From Synaphobranchus kaupii (Eukaryota; Chordata; Actinopteri; Anguilliformes; Synaphobranchidae), in assembly GCA_029718625.1 (NCBI GenBank), contig CM056381.1:56042157-56106156 (forward strand): DNA of 64,000 bases, given 5' to 3'. This document shows, in pieces, positions 23,206-34,300 of the stretch (position 1 is the first letter of the stretch; each line of letters begins with the position of its first letter). A model generated the notes under the pieces. It saw only the letters and a list, made by a program, of their open reading frames with translations, made no database searches and was not told where the DNA came from. The position numbers were made by a program, and so were the translations under genes.

Positions 23206-25937
23206 GGTAGAGCTAGGGTTGCAAAGGGTCAGAAACCTTCCGGAAATTTTGGAAACTTTCCATGGAAAGTTTCGGGAATTTTCAATGGGTTGCAAATTTT
23301 GGGAATTTTCATTTTATCTTAGAAATGGAAAAATAATGTTATTTTTGTTAGAAAGCAACAACATTATTGTGTTCTATACTACTCTTCACATAAATAAAAG
23401 AGTCTTCACATGCTTTGTGGGCTGGCTAGAGCCTTCATATAGCTTAATTGACTCAAATATAGGATATGTGCGAATGATGTAGGCTACCACTATATACACA
23501 ATGTATACAGGATAACATTTGTTTCAAATGATGATTTCATGACTGGTAATGTGAACTGCTCCCAAATTTACTTTGTGATTTGTCTGGAAAGTCTCTGTCT
23601 TAAAGAATATGAATGTGTCATTTTGGTATACCCCCTTCTCATCTATCATTTTATAAGGTCTATAATTAGATACAGTCAGAGCCATGGGAATTACCCCATC
23701 CAGTGAATAGTAATTTCAGAAATTGGGATTTTCCATTTCATGATTTTAAACCTCACTCTGTTCACTAAGTAGCTCCAAGATTGAGTACAACTACAAGTTG
23801 GACATAAAGCTGCTGTATTTACCTTCAGAGGTAAATACAGCAGCTGCGCCTCGGGCAATTTACTACCTCCGCGTCAGGCATTTAAACTGTGTAATGCCCA
23901 GCTCCAAGGTCATTATTGCGCTTATACCATGGTTACCAACAATTATTATATATAGTTACATTTATATTTATGTAAGCAATAATCACCAACGAGGTGTGCA
24001 TTACACGGTTTTAACCGCACGACGTTGAGGTGATGAACCACCCGACGCGAAGCTGACTCCGCACAGCGGAGTGCGGTTAAAACCGTGTAATGCACACCTC
24101 GGAGTTGATTATTGCGCTTATACCATGGTTACCAACAATGATTATATATAGTTACTTTCATATTTATAGACTTTTATCGATTTAATCAGCTGAAATTTAA
24201 ATATACTTCCGCATCTCTTTGGGCTTGTTGTTTTTGCGTTGTCATGCAAAACAGCTGGTTGGTAGTTCTAATTGAACAGAAAACATATCGTTGCTAATTC
24301 TATTTCTCGTTACTAGTTCTATTTAAGTGCGTTGCTATGCAAACCCTCTCGTCGTTAGTTCTGAAAATAATTGATTCTATCGGGGGGAAAAATAGTTCCT
24401 TCTCGGTTATAACATACAATTGGCACCAATTTTGGTTATTTTTGTCATTACATTATTTAAGAAAATTGTATGAAACCATTCAACTTGATTCAACATTACC
24501 TCCCTCTCTCTGTCTTGCTTTTTAAAAATGGTTTCGTCATGCAGTGTGTAGCAGATTCGCATCATGATGTCCTATGGGACATCTAAAAAATACTACGGAG
24601 TTTGTTAGATGTAACTTTGTTAGATGTTAGCTGTTTTTTTCGCTGGATAAAAAGTTTTCTACATATAGCCTATAGGCTACAGATTAACATGCTTTGTGAA
24701 GTAGCCTAGCTTGCATTCACAAGCAGTCAGCGTGTTGCCGACGTCAATTTACATGCAAATTCCTACTATGATAAATTCGTATTTCCAACTGAATAAATAC
24801 TGCACTTCTAACCACAAAAATGTTTTGCTAGATTGAAGTAGTTGTAACTAAGATATCTGCCGAATAGAAACTTTTTTGTTTAACGATTTTTATAAATCAG
24901 ATGTATGGTGTTGCTACGGCAACGTTAACTTCTACCTTAGAGATGGATTTATGGCTCGCACTAAAAAAAAAGATTAGGCTACGCATTGCACATAAACACC
25001 ATGCGCTTTGCTAACTCCGTGATAATGTAACTATGGCTAGCTATATAGTTACCTCGCCACGTATCGCATTTGCATTATCTTAAAAACAATGACAAAAGTT
25101 TATCGTAGCCAAAGTTAGCCTACTATTTGCAGCATACCTACGAGGCGAAGTAACCGTCTGCCGTAGGCTACAGTAGCCTAACGTTAGTCACTGAGGAAAA
25201 TAAAGTAGGTAGGCTACATTCGTTTAATTTATTAATTCAATTTATTTATTCCACTTATTTTATAGAATGTCTTGGACTCTGAATTGACCAGTCATGTTTG
25301 CCATTCCCAGGTTGCGTAGTACTAGCTGGCCAGGCAGGCAGCGCATTAATTTAGAACTGTGATTAAACTTGTGACCCGGATGACTGACCGGTTATACAGA
25401 ATAACGACCAGTCATTGACCAATCAGAATCGAGTATTCACCTATACCATGGTATAAAACCGTGTAATCCACACCTCGTCGTTGATTATTGCTTACGTAAT
25501 GAATGCCAATAATTTTCCCTGGGTAATTTTCAAAACAACATCTATTATTCTACTGACCAATCAAATTTTAACGCAGTGCTTGTTGACTCTTGGGCATTAT
25601 GTGTATTGTTTTTACAGTTTTTTACACGTCGTAAAAAAATGTGTAATGATATGTTCCACAGTTCAGTAAGTAATACAAATGTTTAGATTACTTACAGTCA
25701 GTGGTTTTAGTGCTAAAACTACTGAAGCATGTTTCTTTTTTCTTAAAAGACATTATTGAGTTAACCAGAGAACCTTAATCCAATATCCCTCATCGTTTTC
25801 TCACATCAAAATATCAAATTGTGTGAAAATTCCCAAAGTTTCCGAAAATTCCCACTATTCTCGCAAAATTCCCAATATTCCCGGTGGAAATTTACCGCGT
25901 TCAAAATTCCCGGGAATTTTGCAAACCTAGGTAGAGC
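23206..25937. mobile_element. 2.7-kb hAT-type element with perfect 8-bp TSD
   Basis: The element (23214-25929) starts tagggttgcaaag and ends ttttgcaaaccta, inverted termini. It is bracketed by ggtagagc at 23206-23213 and 25930-25937. Next to both ends lie iterated gggaattttc-like motifs in opposite orientation. No transposase frame was found. The interior (about 23790-25495) seems to hold one or more further MITE-like insertions with palindromic segments. Confidence 0.88.
23977..24115. repeat. 43-bp-arm hairpin inside the hAT element
   Basis: The block caataatcaccaacgaggt... (23977-24020) is repeated inverted at 24072-24115 with about three mismatches. The outer part recurs again near 25455-25495. 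This suggests a nested foldback element with termini of the form gcaataatcaacgacgaggtgtg (20-base core: gcaataatcaacgacgaggt). Confidence 0.75.
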
Positions 25938-27183
25938 AGATAGGAGAAAATATGTAACTTTGTGCAGCAGAAAGATTCACACAGTCATTTTTTCACAAAC
26001 TAGCATTAGTTTTTTGGAATAGCACTACATTTGGAATTAATTTAAATGATATGATTCTAATATATTATCACTTTGCATTCTTGCCAATAGTTTGGGGTTT
26101 TTACTATATAATAACCAGGATTATTTGAAACTTGAGAAGCACCTGTCCTCCACAGAGATATGATCAACCTGTAATTGATGACACAAACCTGTTCATTATT
26201 TATTTGAAATACACCTATGCAATGCCAGCCTGTATTTAACAGTTTTGCAGTTAGTCACATTTTATGAAGGCCTGATGCACCCAGGTCATATAGCGTTTGG
26301 ACAATGCAAAACAACGGCAAAGAATTAACCTAAATTTCTCTGCTATCAATTCTCAGATGGCTACAGGATTCAGACCTTTTTTTAAGTCCTCTTTCATATT
26401 TGCAAATTCTCTCTCAGTTGCTCTGATCTCTTATGGTGAAAGATTAGGCTTTGGCGTGTGTGAGTGTGCACTCATGCCTGCATGCATGTACATAAGAGAG
26501 ATATGTGTATTTGTGTATGTGTGTGTTTTGTGTGGGTGTTAATGCTGACAAGACATGAAACTTCATTAAACTTCACACACCTCTTGATCCCTGTGTCATT
26601 TCTCCAATATCAGCAGAATTAGGGGTCCTTTACACACTTCGTTGTTATTTTTCAATTAACTCAATAGGGAAAGGAGTGTGCTGCTTAGACAAAGGGCTGT
26701 TTTTGTATATTACATCACCCCTCGCTTCTCCATTCCTTTCATATCCTCTTTATCTCCCTCTCTTTACCCTTCTCACTGTTCACTGTCTGATGGGTTTCCC
26801 AGCCACATCTTGGTTTGCCAATGCATGTTATCATACACAGTGCGTGCTGAAGCAGGACAAGGGGCCTAGACTAAATATTTTCACAGAGAGCATGTGAGAG
26901 GTCTTATAGGCCTCAGGCAGGGCCAAGGGCATTAGGGTGGGGCCAGGAAGGTCCCTGGGGATTAAGGCAGAGTTGGGGGGGGGTGGTTGCGGGGGTTGTG
27001 GATTACAGCAGTGTTGGGAGGCTGGGTCCAGGGATTAAGACAGTGTTGGAGGGCAGGTTTTGGATCAACCCTGGTGATTTCACTTGTGTTGGGGGACAAG
27101 GCCTGGGGATAACAGCAGTGTGTGGATGGGGTCTTATATTATTTGAAAATGAATTTATTGTTTGGCAGATGCTTTCCAACAGA
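25938..27183. other. noncoding, nothing recognised
   Basis: A GT-rich stretch lies at about 26450-26540. G-rich degenerate repeats (gggattaaggcagtgttggg-like) occur at about 26930-27120. No supported exon. Confidence 0.45.
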
Positions 27184-27733
27184 TACACTATATGGCCAAA
27201 AGTATACAGATACACTATATGGCCCTTGGTCTGGGGCTGTTTTTCATGGTTCAGGCTAGGCTCCTTAGCAAATCTTAACACTACAGCATACAATGACATT
27301 CTAGACGATTCTGGATTTCCAACTTTCTGACAACAGTTTAGGGAAGGCCCTTTCCTGTTTCAGAATGACAATGCCCCTGTGCACAAATGGAGGTCCATAC
27401 AGAAATGGTTTGTCGAGATCAATACGGAAGAACTTGACCAGCCTGCATAGAGCCCTGACCTCAACCCCATCAAACACCATTGGGATCAATTGGAAAGCTG
27501 ACTGCGAGCCAGGCCTAATAGCCCCACATCAGTGCCCGACCTCACTAATGCTCTTCTGACTGAATGGAAACAAATCCATGCAGCAATGTTCCAACATGTA
27601 GTGGAAAGCCTTCCCAGGAGAGTGGAGGCTGTTATAGCAGCAAATGGGGACCAACTCAATATTAATGCCCATGATTTTGGAATGAGATGTTGGATGAGCA
27701 GGTGTCCATATACCTTTGGCCATGTAGTGTATA
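27184..27733 (+). mobile_element. decayed Tc1-like transposon, 550 bp
   Basis: The termini atacactatatggccaaaag and, inverted, ccatgtagtgtat mark a Tc1-like element. The interior encodes the C-terminal half of a Tc1 transposase on the + strand: FQNDNAPVHKWRS, then SPDLNPIKHHWDQLE after a stop, then LPRRVEAVIAANG. The N-terminal DNA-binding half is deleted. The third catalytic residue (normally Glu in PIEHLWD) reads Lys. The element is dead. Confidence 0.85.
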
Positions 27734-30400
27734 TCAAAATGACAGAAAATATTTACACCCTTTATTCAAAGATGTGGAAACTGAGGGAGGAGGTGATTGC
27801 AGTGTTCTGCAATAAGAACCCAGAGCACCAGATCTCACTTAACCCAGAGGACCAATCTCAAAATTAGTTACCTATAATTTTGCACCCCTCTGTCTACAAA
27901 CTTCAGCATGGTCTACATTCACACAACACATCTGCCTGCTGTTCACGGCACGACGCCAGGGGGCAGCATAGCAGTTTCTGAGGGATCATAGTGGGAAAGT
28001 GTTACAGAGAGAAAGAAAGGCAGAGATAAAGAGCATGTCTGAGTGAGAGCACTACTGTGAATATGCGGATTACAGAATATGAAAATGCCATTGAGACAGA
28101 AAGAGTGAGAATGAAATGCAGACAGAAAGAATGTGAGAAAGCTACAGAACATGCTGCCTTCCTTGGCAAATACAGGTTACAGCACAATTTATACCAAATC
28201 GCTGACTTACTGATGGATGGATGGATTAATTCATTGATTGATTGTCTCTCACCCAGAATGACCGTCTCTATGAGACTGGCCTTTCCAGAGATAGTTAATG
28301 TGTGTGCCTGTCGGTGTGCTTGGAGGTCAAATTAAATCAATAGGAGTCATGTTAAATCGTCGGTGTCACGTAAAAAACTTGGGATAATTTTTTTGGCTTT
28401 TTAACACAAATGGAGAGATCTCATCCATCTCTGTGTACTGTGAACGTTTCATAAGTTTCATAAAAAAGATTTGAAAATGATTCCCGTGAAAACATTTCAC
28501 AGGTGCTGAGTATGTGTGGACTGATGAGTAAGAAATTCCAGCACACTATCAAGTTCTCCCAAAAGTTATTTAGCACTGTTTTGAAGCATTAAAAGAGTGT
28601 GTGGTTATCTTTTTTCTCAGTTTTTTCATCACTCAGGTTAAAGTTGAACAGAAAAAAGAAGCAGCTTTTTGCTGCTTCTGCTGCTGCTGCTGCTGGGAAT
28701 AAATTTTTTGGAGATAGGAGATCTTAGTACATGGTTGCCAGGTTGGAGTTGAATCATTTACTCAGCCTGGCCTAAATAAAAGCATTTGCGTGTTAAGAGA
28801 AATACGGAAAGGACGGGAACCATAGAAACTGTCAAGGCGCCTCTATATGTGGGGGCTGGGGAAGAGCCACTTGTCTGAGGGGTGTGCGCTTGGAGCAGAG
28901 AGTTGGGGCTGGAAGGAGGAAGGGTAGGAGCAACCTCTGAACTGGGGACAGGGGTAGTTATGCAGACTGTGATCCTTAGAGCAGAAATGTCTCTTTCTAG
29001 TCAAATCTTTGTGTTCCTTTCTATCAGCAGCCAATTTAAACTTTGGGAACAAGGTGTGTGTACTTTTTAGTCATTCCACAACTTAAATCATGCTTGTGGC
29101 AGCTGAAATGCACAGAAAACCAGCAGATGCTACAGCCCTCCAAGCTTTCCAGAATGTTTTTATTATTTTACCATCTGTGGAGATGAGGGTAGTCCAAAAT
29201 GGATTGCAGGTCTTGTAACCTGACCTAGGATTTAACATTGAGATTAAACACACAGTGAACCTTACAGGGATTGTAACTCTCAGTCAATGACCACATTTAC
29301 ATGCACATCATTATTCCGATTTTATTCGGAAAACTAAACACTTTATTCTGAAAAGCAAAACCAGGTTAAGCCCGTATTTTGAATATGCAAAATCTGAGTA
29401 ACATAGGTTGCATATGCATCTAATAATCTGTGAATGAAAAGCATGTATGCATCTTATTCCATTTAACTCTTAAACATAGTCTGTACCTGTACACATTCGC
29501 AAGTTATATTGAGTGTTGAAGGCAGCCAGCTAATTTACTGTAAAAATGTCCCAGCAAGCATGAAGCCCTCATTTCTTAAGTAGTGATGTCAACAATAACA
29601 CGTTAATTCATGCAATTAATTTTAATGGCAATTATTAATTAGTTACAATTGATTATTTATATCCGTAAAAATGTAAAAGTGGAAATGGAAGTGAATAGCA
29701 CATTAAATGCCATTGTATATTCCTTGTGTATTTAGATTCTATGAAATCTTGTTGGGAATCCCTAAGCCAATCAGAGATGCAAAGCACACACTAACTACCC
29801 CAGTTTGACCTAATATATAGAAGCAATAAAAACAACAGCGCAGCAGTTATTTCGTTGCTAATAAAGGGATTCTTTTGATTCTGTTTTGGTTTTCTGAAGA
29901 AAAATGCAAACACATGAATGTTTCTGTGTCATGTGTAGATCTAAATGTTAAAGGTTGCAAACTTTGGGCTCAATAACATTCTATATGTTGTACTACTTGT
30001 TTTGCCTTTTAGGCAATGCTCCTAAATAGTTACCTACTGCTTATTACAAAAGTAATAAGCAGTGTGCAGACATGTATCAGGTATCCAGTTAAATCCAGTT
30101 AAACATAGGTGGGATTAGGGAAAACATACAAGTCAAAATAAGTTTTCTTTTAAGATAAAAAAAGTAAACATTTTCCTCAGAAATAGAGAAAATGTGCGTC
30201 AAATGTACAAGAAAATCTGATATGGTTTGTATTTGTTAAAAAGTGTCTGATTCATACCCATTATGAATGAATAATGAAATACAACCTGTCCCGTATCATC
30301 ATAATCTGATCACACATCCCCATAGCACATCGTTATTTGGTTTTAGTATTTCTTTAATTCTATACATAAATATGGACATGGTTCGTGTATAAACTGACCA
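27734..30400. other. noncoding upstream of vegfa
   Basis: No exon recognised. A short (CTG)n run lies at about 28673-28696. Conserved distal enhancers could lie here but cannot be recognised without cross-species alignment. Confidence 0.45.
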
Positions 30401-30419
30401 ACACCAAAGTATAATGAAA

Positions 30420-30909
30420 GGTGGAGTATGTTCTTCCCAATTAAGCACCTCTGCAAACGTTATCGATTTTATACGGTTTTGGTCCTGGATTGGGACGCTG
30501 GTGAACACAAAATTGGCCAGCCCACACACGCCAAAACGGCCAATGAGCGCGGCGCAACTCTCACACGGTCTCTGCCTCGGGATTGCACTACAGCAGTGTT
30601 AGGAAGGGACAGAGCGAGAAACCGAGACCTCCACGTCCGTGTGTGGATGTCCCAACGATTTAGGAAAAAGGGCAGAAAATCAACAGAGGAAATACAGACA
30701 CCAATACCTTCGTCACTGCGCCACGCAGAAGGAATTTTGATGCTTGCTTTTACACTGGCTTACACCTCTATGTCGGTGTTATAAATGGTATTTCATGTGC
30801 ATAGTAGGCTACCACTGATCTTTAATGGTGCTTTGCGGTTTGCTTCAATTATTTTGGAAGTCTTTCTTTTTTCGACGGACATCCGCTAGGAGAGGGTGAC
30901 AAATAAAGT
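30420..30909 (+). promoter_or_regulatory. vegfa: likely vegfa promoter / distal 5' UTR
   Basis: Upstream of the vegfa start the sequence becomes relatively CpG-rich (about 30460-30660), unlike its AT-rich surroundings. It holds a CCAAT box (ggccaatgagcg, CCAAT at 30540-30544) and, on the minus strand, an ACGTG core (cacgt at 30632-30636) that could be a hypoxia-response element. Hypoxic induction through HIF is established for vertebrate VEGFA; its use of this particular site is inference. No strong TATA box is near the CpG-rich part. The transcription start was not determined. Confidence 0.45.
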
Positions 30910-31241
30910 ATGGGATTTCGACTGTGATGTGGAGTGTTATTCCATTTGAAGAAATTAAGAGATTAAACAAAAGAGGGGAAACACAACGCACTTGGGATTC
31001 GTTCGTTTCTGGATATCTTGTAATTCATTGGCAACACTTGCAAAACGTGTTTAAGGATTTCTTTCATCTGTCCTGTCTTCCACAATGGTTGGAAGGGAAT
31101 GGGAATCATGCCGATATAGCCTTGTTTGAGAAATTCCTTCAATTTTGTTTGTCTTTAATCACCACAAATGCGTTTGAAGGAATCAGTCATTGGTCGGATA
31201 GGATTTTAAAACGAGATTCACATTTGGAATTACAACCATGA
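30910..31241 (+). promoter_or_regulatory. two chained upstream ORFs in the vegfa leader
   Basis: uORF1 (30910-30927) is five codons plus TGA. Its stop overlaps the ATG of uORF2 (TGATG at 30925-30929). uORF2 (30927-31241) has 104 codons and ends in a TGA that overlaps the vegfa ATG (ATGA at 31238-31241). uORF2 is in a different frame from vegfa and has G at -3. It has no recognised domain. If the leader includes this stretch unspliced, vegfa translation would need reinitiation, leaky scanning or internal entry. Complex leaders with uORFs are known for mammalian VEGFA. Confidence 0.5.
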
Positions 31242-31300
31242 ACTTTGTTATCAGTTTGATACCATTATTTTTCGCGCTTCTGTACTTGTCAACTGTTAAG
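31238..31300 (+). CDS. vegfa: vegfa exon 1 (signal peptide)
   Basis: The 21 codons begin [16 protein letters not shown], a hydrophobic secretion signal. They end in phase 0 at donor aag|gtaagg. The ATG context accATGa matches a good vertebrate start. The MNF beginning is shared with mammalian VEGFA, so this start is secure. Confidence 0.96.
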
Positions 31301-34300
31301 GTAAGGTCCATGTTTAAACAGGAAGGAGCAACTAATGTGGTTGTGGAGGATCAGAAATCATTAGAAAGTGAAGCGTTAACGTCTCATTAATGAGCAGGTC
31401 GTCCTTGTCGCTCCCCCTGCGAGGTCATTCCTCGTGTTCTATGCACCCAAAAAAAGTTTATGTTTCGTAGATATCAAAGTACTATCATGACCAAATTTCA
31501 TGCCTGGTGATTTTGGGCAAACACCGCGCTGAGTGGTGTGTTGCGTATTTAGTTTTATGTTTAGATTTATAATATATATATAGCTGAGAAAATGCGGTGA
31601 AGTTTGACATCGGTGATCCTGGAGGCCTGCTCATAACCACCCTCTTGGCGTTATAACTCTTTAAAGGCACAGAAGCAGTTTAATTTACAAGATTTGGAAA
31701 CAAGGTTACGTGTAACAGGAAAGTTGCAATGAGACGCAGAAAGATAAGGAAATATGGTCCTCTTTTCAGCCTGTGAACCCCTCCTCATTATTAGGCTATT
31801 TATAATACTGATAATAATAGTAATAGTTGTAGTATGCTAGTCTCTATATCTCTAGGCTCTCTCTATATTCTAATTCTGAATAAAATATATCTATGATATC
31901 ATTTAGTTGTGTGTTTTTGTTGTTAATAATAATAATAATATTGCTTTGAGCATGATGTGTAAAATGTAACTGCACGTCAAGTTTGAAAATGAAAAACTGA
32001 AGAATTCAAACCGAAATTAAGGGAAGCAACTACATTATCTGTTAAATCTAGATTTAGAGTCCCTGAACTTGAACAGTGAACATTCTTAAACGAAGTTCAG
32101 TGAAACCTAATGAACTACAGTCTACTGAATACGAAAAAACAACGGTTATGTTTTGATGTAAAATTATTTTACTTTATAAATGAGTTATACAATCAAAACT
32201 CCCTTAATCTCAGTAAATGATTGCAATTCTAAAGACCGTTTACTCAGTGAATCATCTGGAACCGGTAAGGGCTTGCTGAAATAATTTAACTTGCTGCACC
32301 GCCACCGGAAAATCTGTTACTAACCTGACCATGCCGGCAGTGAACATTTTAATGAGTAACTATTTATCAAGACGCACAGCTGTCCTCATAACATTATAAA
32401 GCTAAGATCTCACGTTTTTATTCCAGTCGTTTAGGCTAGCCTACTTCTTACCGCAAACACAAAAGGGGTGGGGATTAGTGACGAAGGGTATTTTAGTTTT
32501 CACACGACAAAGGTAAGCTATCATTAGTAGACTGCTTTGCTCAGATTCCGACACCCGTGAGTCTGTCCTCACCGTTTTCAACGTAAATGGCTTTATGAAC
32601 TCCTATGAGACTAGCCTACTGATTCCGACACCCGTGAGTCTGTCCGCCGTTTTCAACGTAAATGGCTTTATGAACTCATATGAGACTAGGCTACTGATTC
32701 CGACACCCGTGAGTCTGTCCCCACCGTTTTCAACGTAAATGGCTTTATAAACTCATATGAGACTATGCTACTCATTCTGCCGCCCAACTTTTATCTTCTC
32801 CGGTCGATGAAGCCAAATTGGCATGTTTCTCACGCAATGTTTCAGAGCTGTTGCGCGAGCAGCGTCACCATAGCGTGGCATGTCTGCTCTACCAGCCAGA
32901 CTTTCTAATGAGTTTGGAGGCGGGGAAATAAATATCAAGCGATCAGGCCATTTACGATCAAGAAGTGGGAATATGCCAGGAGCCATTGTAAAACATCCAA
33001 TTTCCTTGTAGATTATATCAGACTGCGTTTTGAAGGAAATTTACAGGAGCGCTGTATAACACATTTAGGCTAGCCTATTTATTTCCAGAAACAGTAGGCT
33101 ACACATGGAAATAAATGTTGTCCTTTTCCGAAGGCAAACGACTGCACGTTGACGATCGGATCTTCTTTAAAATATCGTCACTCTCTCTTGAAATGAATGA
33201 CATAGCCTAGGATGTCCAGAGTAATTTTTCTATTGAGGAACAGGTTTCTGTCAGTTTAGAAATTGATGTAGCCTAATTGCAGTGTAGCCTTTTTGGTGAA
33301 AAGTCAGTGCTGGCTTGGATCCGCTAACTGTGTGTGTACTTTTGTCTCTCTCAGACTGCCCACATACCCAAGGAGGGAGGGAAGAACACAAATGACGGTA
33401 GGTGCGTTTTTTTCTAGAAAGCCTATTAAGAAAGGTGGTGCATCTTGATACAACCCGCCAGGGGTTTTACGATGTATTTCAATGAAAGACAGACTCTGTC
33501 GCGTGGTCTGCCCCCTGGCGGAAAGAAGTTGAACAGACCTCGCTTTCTAAGTACAGTTTTTGTTTTTCTAATTGACGGTTTTAACGACGAACCTAACAAT
33601 ACTTGATTTAAAACGAGTTAGGTCATGCATTTTGTTGTTGTTTTTTAACTTAACAATATATTTTGGCTGAGTATGCAACAGTGCCTTATTCGTCCTTCTT
33701 GGTATCTTTCTTAGAATTACTGTGTAGGCCACGCTCTGAAAATACTGATTTGTATTTAAAATCAATTGCTATCGCTCAGAATTTAAGTTGACTTTAATGG
33801 GCCAATATTACTACCTTATAATCGACAGTATCATTTATAGTTTCTCAACCCATGTTCTTTTCCCCTGACAAAACTAGAAAGTTTACCAGCCCGCCACTTT
33901 AAAAGATGTTTAGAAGAAGTGCTTAAGTCTTGGGAGTCATAATGCACATGAGATAATTTGAGTGCATCTCAGTGTTAAGCAGTGAGATTCATAAGCAATT
34001 CAGCAAACTATACACTGGTTATTGCAGAATAGCTGTAACATTAACTAATTAATTAATTTTTTGTAATGTATGTGAACTGTACATACATTTGCCATGTTTC
34101 ATTGTTTTCAAGCTGGGGATGTATATTTTGTAGTAGACACACATTCAAAGTTGATTTACAGTAGTGGACAAGTTCAGTTTTTATTCGATGAATATAAGAA
34201 TGAATTAATTAATTTGAATAAGAATTCAAATGTGCAGAGATGGCCATCTTTGATAGCATTATTGGAAGTTGTTTTGTAGCCAGCAGCCATACCACTATGC

